DNA from: Berberis thunbergii
Taxonomy: Eukaryota > Streptophyta > Magnoliopsida > Ranunculales > Berberidaceae
Assembly (NCBI GenBank): GCA_003290165.1
Contig: QNQO01000543.1
Location: 496,001-560,000 of the forward strand
Reading direction: 5' to 3'
Length of the DNA: 64,000 nt
In this document: piece by piece, positions 55,525 through 64,000 of the stretch
How the letters are laid out: every line of letters starts with the position of its first letter
How positions within the stretch are numbered: the stretch's first letter is position 1
Position numbers and translations under genes: made by a program
Notes under the pieces: generated by a model
What the model was told of the DNA's origin: nothing
Database searches by the model: none
Seen by the model: the letters and a program-made list of their open reading frames with translations, nothing else

Positions 55525-56586
55525 TATCTTCCATATGAATACAATGCATGCAAACAGTTGGAATTATTCCTTTAATATTCGCTATAGTCCACCCAAGTGT
55601 TGCCTTATGTTCTTTCAGAACATTTAGCAACTTACTTTCCTTTTCAACAGTCAACGTCGACGAAATAATAACAGGTAAAATATCATCAGAACCTAAAATC
55701 ATATAGTTGAGGGTGTCTGTTAATGGTTTAAGGTCAAGCTTGGGTGGCTTCTCAACAGAAGGGACATGTTTTGACACACTGAGTGGAAGAGGTTCCACTT
55801 TAGACTTCCATGAAGACCCAGGAACCATAATAGGGGTTGAATCAAGCAAAGCATTCATTTCCCTAATGAAATTATCAACATTGAAGTCTAAACTAGAATG
55901 AGTCAAACAAGCCGCTAAGGGGTCATCTAAGGCAGACTGCGAAAAGGAATTTTTTGCCAAACTCTCAATCATGTTAACCTCACAGATATCCTCAGACTCG
56001 GGAGGTTGTTGACTAACATTGAAAACGTTGAGTTTTTTACGATCATGTTGCCAAACGACAATTTTACAATTCCATTCCTGCAATTAATAATGGCATTGCA
56101 TGTGGCCAAATATGAGCGGCCCAAAATAACTGGAATGTGACTAGAGGGATTGTGAACAGATTGTGTATCAAGAACTATAAAGTCTACAGGAAAATAGAAT
56201 TTTTCAACCTTCATAATCACATCCTCTATAACACCACGGGAGACTCTAACAGACCTATCTGCCAATAGCATTGTTACTCTAGTCCATTTTAACCCGTCGG
56301 GACCTAATTGCTCATAAGCATAATATGGCAATAAATCTAACAATGCCTTATCAATCATATAATCATCGATAACACAAGAAATAGTCGGGCATCCAGGATC
56401 CCTATACTTAGGCAGGGTTCTATGTTGAATAATAGAGCTTACTTGCTCGGCGAGGAAGGCTCTCTTTTGCACATGTAGCTTTCGCTTCTGTGTGCAAAGA
56501 TCCTTCAAAATGTTGGCATACATAGGAACTTGCTTAATAGCATCAAGTAATGGGATATTTATGTGAACTTGTTTAAAATTTTCCAT
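55525..56586 (-). pseudogene. Athila 1 protease region and linker, catalytic motif deleted
   Basis: Open on the minus strand for 205 codons from 56586: INIPLLDAIKQVPMYANILK, KRAFLAEQVSSIIQHRTLPK, then ALLDLLPYYAYEQLG, LADRSVRVSRGVIEDVIMKV, PVILGRSYLATCNAIINCRN. Family members have a D-LGAS-V segment between ALLD and LLPY; here about five residues are gone while the frame is kept, removing the catalytic aspartate context. A linker follows (56083-55525: FNVDNFIREMNALLDSTPI, KVEPLPLSVSKHVPSVE), shared with Athila 2. Confidence 0.8.
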
Positions 56587-58227
56587 TACATTGCTAACAT
56601 TTGTTCATTTCTTTGTCGGAGCTAACTGTGATGGAAATGATGCCCTAGGAAAATAAGATGTCTGAGTGGGGTTAGAGTCAAGAGGGTTATCTTTAGAAGG
56701 TGATGCTTTATCAACCTCCTTGTTAGATGGATATGCAACCTACTTTGACTTAGACGGAGATGCAATGACACTAGAATAGTCACTTTGACCTGATTGTCAA
56801 CTTGTTTTCCACTCCTAAGGGAAGTATTAGATTTGACATATTCATTGCATGACTTAGATGTACTATCAACTGCGAATTGACCCTTTGGGTATGGAATAGG
56901 TTGATTAGGAAATTTTCTTGGCTCTCTCTCAGAAAAAGACTGAGCAATCTTACTCACAGCTATCTCAAGTCTATTGATGGCTTTCAATTGGTGTCGAGTT
57001 GTGGCTTTCAACACTGATATATCCTTAGAATTCTACTCAAGTGTACTTTCTATGCACTGCATAAAATGATTAACCAATTTTTTCTAAACTGGATGTGTTG
57101 GATGGAGGAACTTAGTTAAAGTGAGGCCTAACAGGGCTAGGGGCTTGAGGAGCTTGGGAGATAACAACAGGTCCCCCTTGGTGTGGCCTATGGGCCCAGG
57201 AGAGATTTGGATGTTTGGCGAACCCTGGATTGTAATAGTTAGTTTGTGGATTATTACCAAGTTGTCGCATAGCATTAACAGAATTAACTTGCTCAGCATA
57301 GTATGCAGGATAATCGTTTTCCAAATCACAATTAGTTATGGAATGACTGGGACTCGAACATGCAGCACAAACCTTGCATAAAGCATTTGTGGGAGTTGTA
57401 GATTGAGTAAAATTCAAAATTGCATCTATTTCTGAGCCATAGTCCTAACAATTGTCTTTAACTTCGAGACATAAGGGGAGTGAACAGATGTGTCTCTAAC
57501 TTCATATATACCACCCTTACGCCTATCAGAATCCTTTCTCGAAAAATCCCATTGCTAAGAGCTTTCGGAAAGCGTTTTAAAGAACTCCCAGATCTCATTA
57601 ACGATCATCTTCATTAGTGACCCACTACTAGTGGCATCAATCATACGACTGTTTTTAGGAGTTAAATCACCTTGCAAGTATTGAACTAGCCGCCACTTCT
57701 CAAATCCTTGATGGGGACACTTAACAATGAGTTCATTAAACATTTCCTAACATTCATAGAAATGTTCGCTCTCTTTTTTTTGAAAATTAGACAAATCTCG
57801 TCGGAAGGCATTCATTTTATGAATGGGGAAATACTTTGACAAGAATTTTCTTGACAATGCATCCCACGTTGTGATGGATCCTGTCTCTAATGAATTTAAC
57901 CATGATTTCACCTTATCTTTCAAAGAAAAGGGAAACAATCTAAGACGGACCGAATCATCTGAAAAAATTTGGTACTTCAAGATAATGGATCTTCTTTCTC
58001 AAAACCATGGAAGGAAGGCAAGAGATGGATAATGGATGGTTCGATTTTAAAGTTTACATTTGTCTTCAGTAAGACAATGCAAGAATGAGCAATACTTGAA
58101 AGAGGGAGAAGTAATCTTTAAAGGCCTTTTCCTCTGCCATCTCGTTGTCTCAGTAGAAAATAAGAATGATCCTAAATAGGTAATGGGAAGTTCAAAGAAC
58201 TCCTTAGGGTATTTTTGGGCGAGCCTA
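56587..58227 (-). pseudogene. Athila 1 Gag (5' end truncated)
   Basis: Minus strand: DDSVRLRLFPFSLKDKVKSW, FLSKYFPIHKMNAFRRDL, FNELIVKCPHQGFEKWRLVQ, then IDATSSGSLMKM, a zinc knuckle CAACSSPSHSITNC (about 57375-57330, CX2CX4HX4C intact), YYAEQVNSVNAMRQLGNN, and QLKAINRLEIAVSKIAQSFS at the C-terminus. Stops and frame changes separate these. The N-terminus is cut at 58227 by the inverted LTR. Confidence 0.8.
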
Positions 58228-58465
58228 TGATATTCACATAATTATTACATAATATATCCCTTAATTTATACATGTTAGTGTTTCGATTATTATATTTTAT
58301 AGTAATTATTTCGTTTTCATGTCTTTGTAGGAATTTGAGCGTAAACGATGAAATCATATTAAGGCGACAAGTTAAGGAACGACAATTAGTCGATTATAAC
58401 GGTGGTATAAGCAGATGGTCACAAACCTAAACCCGAAACCTAATTCATAACATAAACCCAAAACC
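58228..58465. repeat. Left arm of LTR fold-back (inverted to 60103-60357)
   Basis: About 235 bp from TGATATTCAC onward match the reverse complement of 60119-60357 with only about three differences. The spacer is about 1.65 kb. The arm ends in a degenerate telomere-like tract (ctaaacccgaaacctaa, aaacccaaaccc). Confidence 0.9.
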
Positions 58466-60094
58466 TAAACCCAAACCCAAACCCAATGCCAAGCCCAATC
58501 CTACCCTCATTGATGAATCATCCCCTCATCTCATCCCTATTCATCTTGATCATTTTCTATAAATACAAGAGAATAGGGTGAGAAAAAAGGGAGGAAGAGA
58601 AGGGGAAAGAAGAGAATTAGAAAAATATCAAAACATCTTCCTCCAAATTGATTCTCATCACCCTCACCACTCATCCATCTCTCACTCACTCAGTAATCAC
58701 CTCCATCATCCACCTCGCCACCACCATCACCCGAGTATCACCACCACCTCCGGACAACACAACCGCCACCACCACGAAACAGGGGTGTGACAACCCTGTT
58801 TCGCGTCAGCGCCACCTCCATCACCGTCCCTGTCCATCAACCAACATCATCCATCACCTCCGCCACCACCTCCGCCACCACAACAGACTAAGAACCACCA
58901 CCACAACCACCGTGAAACAGAGCCTCACCGTGGCTCTGTTCCGCCTCGCGACAGAGCCAGGCAGGCCATCCTCCTCTCCTCTCTGTCCTTTCTTCGTCCA
59001 GGTCTCTTACCATCTCTCCGCCACCGGACAACCATCACAGAGCGACTCGTCCGCGGTGCACAACCACCGCTGAAACAGGGAGTCTCCTTCTTGTTCTCTC
59101 TCTCTGTTTTTGAGTTCCTTATTGCATATCTCTCTCTTTTGCAGGTTTCAGACCCAATTGGAAGACGAAACGCTCGCGAGGAGCGAGAACGAGGCCGCGA
59201 GACCGCTGCTGCTCGCTGGAGAAGAAGGCGGAGTGAAGAGCGTACTGTAGCAGCACTGTAGCGGCACTGTAGCAGAGGCGGGAGACCGAGTCAAATCTGT
59301 TTTTAGCTATTCACACCCCCAATTTTGCTCTGTACCACCATAGAGCGTTTTGGGGCCATTTGTCTTGGGATTCGTGTTCTGACCACCTGCTGATCTGCTG
59401 AGTACCGTCACATCGAATTTGTGACAAACTAAATGGGTTGTATAAGTTATTTTAGTTTATTTTACTGAATTGTGTGCTTAATTGTTAATTACAATTTATT
59501 TCTAAATTTTTTATAAATTGCTTTCACCCTTCATTTTCGAGAAATTAATCTTGATATGTTTGGTAGTTAGAATTACCCTTTTCAATATTCAAAGCATGTT
59601 ATAAAAATATTAAGCTCAAACTTTGATTAAGTGTGCCCTAAAAAGACACTTAATACTTGGTAAGAACGTGTTTGCTTGAAATAATTTCTTAATGTTTGAT
59701 AGAAACATGATATAATTTGAATTGGATTTTAACGATCACATATTCGGTGTAAGCAAGGGATTCTCATCCCTAAAGCTTCTCGTTTTTAAATTCAGTAATT
59801 TAGATTTAAAATATTTTTGCTAACTCATTGGTGAGTCCAAGCCCACAAAATCCATCTCATCTATCTTTTATTTTATTTTTCTTATTTTTAATTTATTTTT
59901 AGTTTAGTTTTAAAAACACGGTAACCCCATTTTCTCTAAATTAGTTTAATTAAATTCTAAAATTCAATTTAATCCACCTTCCTCGTGGGATCGACCCGTA
60001 CTTGTCGTTGTCTACCAGTTAGATACCGTGCACTTGCGGTTATTACAAGTGGGCTGAATTAACCTATTTATTTAGGTTAGTTAAAATCGCATCA
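58228..60094 (+). repeat. Athila-type LTR in plus orientation (opposite to elements 1 and 2)
   Basis: Starts TGATATTCACATAATTATT, contains a TATA-like tctataaatac at 58557-58567, a proline/histidine-looking CCA-rich part (58640-59060), gggatcgacccgtac at 59990, and ends cgcatca followed by agtttttg (60095-60102), the usual start of an Athila primer site, which then breaks off. By comparison with the LTR of Athila 1 the end could also be at 60047. No matching 5-bp flanks are found. The 58648-59073 open frame is low-complexity LTR sequence. Confidence 0.75.
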
Positions 60095-60102
60095 AGTTTT
60101 TG

Positions 60103-60357
60103 TTTAGGTTATGGATTAGGTTTTGGGTTTAGGTTATGAATTAGGTTTCGGGTTTAGGTTTGTGACCATCTGCTTTATACCACCGTTAGAATCGACTAAT
60201 TGTCGTTCCTTAACTTGTCGCCTTAATATGATTTCATCGTTTACGCTCAAATTCCTACAAAGACATGAAAACGAAATAATTACTATAAAATATAATAATC
60301 GAAACACTAACATGTATAAATTAAGGGATATATTATGTAATAATTATGTGAATATCA
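60103..60357 (-). repeat. LTR 5'-end fragment of Athila 2, right arm of fold-back
   Basis: On the minus strand starts TGATATTCAC after the purine-rich gtttgggggtatt of element 2. Only the first 255 bp of the LTR are present before it meets the truncated primer site of the plus-oriented LTR within a gggtttaggtt tract. Confidence 0.85.
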
Positions 60358-62440
60358 AATACCCCCAAACCTATATTTTGCTAGTCCTCGAGCAAAACAA
60401 TAAAAAGAAAATCCTAACTCACTTTCGCAGATATCATCGGTTGCACTTACCTTAAACGTGCAACAAGGCTTTAAACCCCTAGATTACCTCTAGTGGACGA
60501 GTTATAGTCTTGTGAGGGTTTCCAAAAATGTTACCCACAAACATTACTGACTCAATCAAAACTTGGTCAAACAGTGTTCATTTTAAAACTTCAAGAAATG
60601 CAAGAAACCAACAGTGTCATTTTAATGTATCAACAAATTTCCAAATAATTTAATATTCTCCACAAGTTAGAGAAAAATTCACAATCATCCTCAACTCAAT
60701 GTGTGTGTGTGTGGATAACACTATCAACATAACTTTTCATTTCAGAGTAAAGCAATGACTAAATCTCCTGTAGGAAGTTTGTTTTGACTTCAAACCTCTC
60801 ATGTCACTCACAATAAAGCACTCAGAGATTTGGTATTTCACTCAGTTTATATGTGAGGAAAGAGTAAATAATGGAAAACGAATCATCTCACATATAGTAA
60901 TATGAGGAACGGATTTTTCAAGAATGGAATGAATATGATCTCATAGACAGGAATATCAATTACTTTTGGGAATGTTGAATCAAACACCATAGGTCATAGT
61001 TATTAAATCTCCACATCTACAGAACCAACTTTTACCTAAGATCAACTAGGACTTTGTTGGATTGTAATGGGGTTTGGGTAATGATTAATAAGGAATGTTA
61101 AAGGATTCTAAGAAAAGTTTCTAAGAATGTATACACCCATTCAACGAACAATTAGGGCTATCAGGAATAAACCAATGTTGCGCACCATCAATTTTTTCTT
61201 TATTCTCACATCTTTATCCTCATTGAAAAATATTTTTTTATTTTTTATTTATTATTTATTTATTTTTATTTTTTTATAACTATTTTTCTTGTCTTCAACC
61301 TTTTTTTTATCAATAGAAGATTTATGAAATATCTCATATTTTGCTTTTTGATGCCCTTTTTACACCAAGTATATCCATCCATACACATTCCCAGAAACGT
61401 TGGGTAAAAGTTAATGTATTAACAAATAAAAGTTATTCTAAGGCTCAAAATGCTACAAAAAGGTTAATGTTATGGGTAAGTTAAAAGGCTAGTTAATTGT
61501 CTTAAAAAAATGCCTAGATCATTTCCTAAGTTTGGGTCAGTATTATGATATCTTAATTGAATAAGCCAAGAAGTTCTAGTGTAATAATTCAATTTTTATG
61601 TCATTCCCAAAGCAATTGATCAGAAAAATGAGAATAATGAGATCATCAACGAGATAATACGGACTCAAGAAAAATCAGAGCTTATGTATAACCCTCAGAA
61701 AAATAGAAAGGTTCAAAACTTTCAGGGTTAAGTTTCCACTATTATTCTAAGGTTTTCTAGTGCATGTTTCACTCATCAACTTCTAACTTCAAGTTATGCT
61801 AATATGGCTCATGGTGCAAAGATAATCGAGTTGAAAAATCTTATGAACTAGATCTAACTTAAGGATCTTAATAAACTTTCAATCTTTATCAATATACCAA
61901 TATGTCAAGTTGGTTTGCATTTTCTTGAGCATAAAACATTTAAAATCCATTTTCACAAAAGACCAAGTTGTCTTGACAGAAAAGCTTTTTTTTTTTTTGT
62001 AAGAATAAGAAAAGAAAACACTACGAAAAAATGAAAATTTCACCAACTCATGAACCTACTCCCAAACCTAATCCAAACATTGTCCTCAATGTTTAAAAAA
62101 ATAATTCTGACAAATGAATGAAGTAAGTACATGAAAGGAGGTTAGAACAGTATTATCGCGGTGAAGATTTTACCAATTTCCAAGAAGTCGTCCATCAATG
62201 AGGCTCACCAACATAACAATCATGGAGTTTTCATTAGAAATCGATAAACTGTAGATTCGACACAAACAAAGAAAACTAAAAAAAAAAGCAAGGTGTAAGT
62301 CAAAACTGTTACGGAGCTAACGAGTATGAGTGAAACACAACTAAATAGGGTACTCGAAAATCAATCCAGACTAATAGCAGAGACACACAACTAAAGCTAG
62401 GCTGCCTCCTAGGAGCGCTTGGTTTTCCGTCATCAGCCCG
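60358..62440. other. Athila 2 3' non-coding region
   Basis: Homologous to 43089-45340 in order and orientation; AT-rich, many homopolymer runs (61220-61300), no gene. Confidence 0.65.
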
Positions 62441-63556
62441 ACAAATATTCTTCCTAAAAAATGGTGTATCGAAAAGTGGAGAGGAAGAACATGAAAAACA
62501 CTTAGTCTATGGTCGTATATCAACAACCTGAACAGTTGAGGATTAGTCCACCCATATATAGCAATCACATGGGGCACCAAATACACTAGGACATTCCAAA
62601 AGTGACCAGTAGTCATACACAACAAATGATCCTTGCATGCTCCAAAAAGGGAACATCCTATGTCTGGTTCAAAATCAGAAGATTGAATAATTTTCACAAC
62701 GGGATGGTGAAAACTGAAATCCTCACTCCAACACAAGAGATCAGTGAAAGTAGCCTTAGTAAATGGGAATGTGATGCAAGTAGATGAGACGATGGATATA
62801 TCAGGTGGTACAGGCTCATCACATGAATCATATAGAGATATTGGTCTAGACAACTCATCACCTGAAAATGCATACCTGAGGGTGTCAGGTAATTGTTTAA
62901 GGTCAAGCTCAGGTGGCTCAACTGATGGGACTAGTTTTGACTCACTGAGTGGAAGAGGCTTCACTTTAGACTTCCATTTATAACTAGGATCCACAATGGG
63001 GACTGGGTCAAGCAAATCATTGACTTCCCTAATGGAATCATCAACATCAAAGTCTAAACTAAATTGAGTCAAACAAGCCTCTAAATAGTCAAGGGGAGAC
63101 TCTAAAGAATGTTCACAGTTTGATTCGATGCAGGAGTCACTAGGGAGGCATGAGTCAACATGGGAAGGAGATGTCTGTACTCTGTAGTGTCTCAGAATCT
63201 ACAGGTTCATCAATAAATGAGGTTTTATCAGCATTCGTATGAGAGGAAGATGCAACCTGTGTAAAATTGGGTGAGGATATAATAACACTCGTGTCAGGCA
63301 TTCCTCTCTGATTGTCAACCAGTTTTCCACTCCTAAGGGTAGTAGTAGATTGGACATCTTCACTATCCGGCTCAGATGTGCGACTAATTTCAAATTGACA
63401 ATTTGGGTTGGAAATAGGTTGGCTAGGGAATTTTTCTGACTCTATCTCAGGAAGTGACTCAGCTATCTGACTCACAGTCATCTCAAGTTTTCGGATAGCT
63501 TGAGAGTTTTGTTGATAAATAGTTGTCAATTCTGTGATATCCTGATAATTTTGCAC
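62371..63556 (-). pseudogene. Athila 2 Gag tail and gag-pol linker fused to post-pol region
   Basis: One open frame from 63556 to 63155 (QAIRKLEMTVSQIAESLPEI, TTTLRSGKLVDNQ) and another from 63072 to 62371 (LDFDVDDSIREVNDLLDPVP, KWKSKVKPLPLSESKLVPSV, LDLKQLPDTLRYAF). In the second the linker runs on through unfamiliar sequence (about 62850-62480) into FVGLMTENQALLGG, which in element 1 lies beyond integrase. The frame is open across the place where pol was lost, 233 codons in all. What the novel middle part encodes, if anything, I cannot say. Confidence 0.6.
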
Positions 63557-64000
63557 AAGTATTTCTCATGTTCGCTCTATAAAAATGTTCATGATATCCT
63601 CTAACTCATTATCAGGAATTAAAGTTGGAGGAGTCTGAGGAGTGTCAAGAGGGCCTTCATGGTACTAACCATGAGCCCATGAGAAGTCAGAATGATAGGC
63701 TAAATCTGGGTTGTAATAATCTAAATATGGATCATAATCAGGTCATCGCATGTCATAAAATGAATTGACTTGCTCGGAAAAATAGGCTGGATAATCCCTT
63801 GTGTTCATTTTTTTTTTTTGAAACCACTAACTCTAAAAATATACGCAAGCTCACACGCAATCAGCAACCAATAAATGCACAAGAAACATGCCTCCCTAAG
63901 CAATCAACGTTTTTTAGATCAATTATCTTTTTATCTTTGGGGGACAGTTATTTCATATGTAATCTTTATTACAAAGCAATGGGTGCTACAAGATGATCCT
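63557..64000 (-). pseudogene. Athila 2 Gag, central part, breaking off near 63810
   Basis: PAYFSEQVNSFYDMR, DYYNPDLAYHSDFSWAHG match YPAYYAEQVNSVNAMR and YYNPGFAKHPNLSWAH of element 1. At about 63810 the similarity stops at a T-run, where the zinc knuckle should follow; 63811-64000 is unrecognised and may be another insertion. Confidence 0.55.

Larger units (their letters stand above)
41323..58227 (-). mobile_element. Athila-like Gypsy retrotransposon 1, split by CACTA C4; 5' end lost
   Basis: Minus-strand order: gag (about 58050-57000), protease (56586-55969), linker, reverse transcriptase and RNase H (55524-54123), integrase (53893-53680, interrupted by C4, resumed 46230-45400), a long non-coding 3' region and the 3' LTR (43088-41323). 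It sits in the Gag of Tat B with CCACT beside the LTR. Its 5' LTR is absent: at 58228 the gag side abuts an LTR in the opposite orientation. All coding parts carry frameshifts. Confidence 0.85.
60358..64000 (-). mobile_element. Athila-like element 2, pol-less, runs out of window
   Basis: Minus-strand order: gag remnant (63800-63155), gag-pol linker (63072-62800), then directly the post-integrase region (FVGLMTENQALLGG at about 62450) and the 3' non-coding region to the LTR at 60357. Protease, RT, RNase H and integrase are absent compared with element 1. This looks like a large-retrotransposon-derivative type deletion. The 5' end is outside the window. Confidence 0.72.

Noticed and set aside
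58425..58490. Interstitial telomere repeats (AAACCC/AAACCTA-like)
   Set aside because: The units are irregular and lie inside an Athila LTR and its inverted copy; not a (CCCTAAA)n array.
58648..59073. 141-codon plus-strand frame rich in His, Pro and Thr
   Set aside because: It lies wholly inside an LTR on a CCA-rich tract; composition alone keeps it open, and the corresponding LTR of Athila 1 has no such frame.
60047..60052. agtgg after the plus LTR, identical to the Athila 1 flank agtgg
   Set aside because: Tempting as a shared target duplication, but the LTR is in the opposite orientation and the sequence then continues to cgcatca plus a primer-site start, so a chance match is more likely.

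Overview
The window reads as a repeat-rich intergenic stretch of a flowering plant nuclear genome, probably a eudicot. The evidence is plant-specific gene fragments with plant-type introns (NDB, RBOH, MLO, PRT6, sucrose-phosphate synthase), plant LTR-retrotransposon lineages (Copia, Tat-like and Athila-like Gypsy) and CACTA DNA transposons. I see no intact host gene, no rRNA or tRNA gene and no CRISPR array. Almost everything is a mobile element or a piece of a host gene carried by one. Family names come from recognising protein motifs by eye, not from a search.

Layout. 1-7897 is the right part of a gene-capturing CACTA element (C1). It carries minus-strand exon fragments of RBOH, NEK kinase, a TPT-type transporter, NEK again, an AAA ATPase and NDB. 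7898-15016 belongs to a second CACTA element (C2) whose right end is at 15016. C2 is interrupted by a complete 4.3 kb Copia retrotransposon, F (10265-14543). 15017-15939 and 33751-35566 are two halves of an old minus-strand Copia, E. It is split by a non-autonomous Tat-like retrotransposon, A (15940-33745, target duplication CTTAT). A is itself split by a third CACTA element, C3 (24323 to about 33022), which carries plus-strand exons of nucleolin, VPS35L, a sulfate transporter, sucrose-phosphate synthase and PRT6. 35567-41322 is a second, minus-strand copy of the Tat-like family, B. It is interrupted by a minus-strand Athila-like element, 1 (41323-58227), whose integrase is split by a fourth CACTA element, C4 (46231-53679), carrying MLO and CNNM/DUF21-CBS fragments. 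58228-60357 is a fold-back made of two inverted Athila LTR ends, and 60358 to the end is a pol-less Athila-like element, 2.

How the parts relate. The nesting gives a relative order: Copia E first; then Tat A, Tat B and CACTA C2 into or beside it; then C3 into A, Athila 1 into B and Copia F into C2; then C4 into Athila 1. None of the four CACTA elements shows a transposase, so all must have depended on an autonomous relative. Each has a pyrimidine-rich, 5'-UTR-like leader close to one end, and most captured exons read inward from it, with many splice sites still recognisable. Transcription from the captured leader could therefore make spliced chimeric RNAs from up to five unrelated genes. Both Tat-like copies share the same plan: gag and protease, no reverse transcriptase or integrase, a tandem-repeat block, and a spliced antisense ORF with a Transposase_28-like domain. 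That points to a propagating non-autonomous family rather than independent decay.
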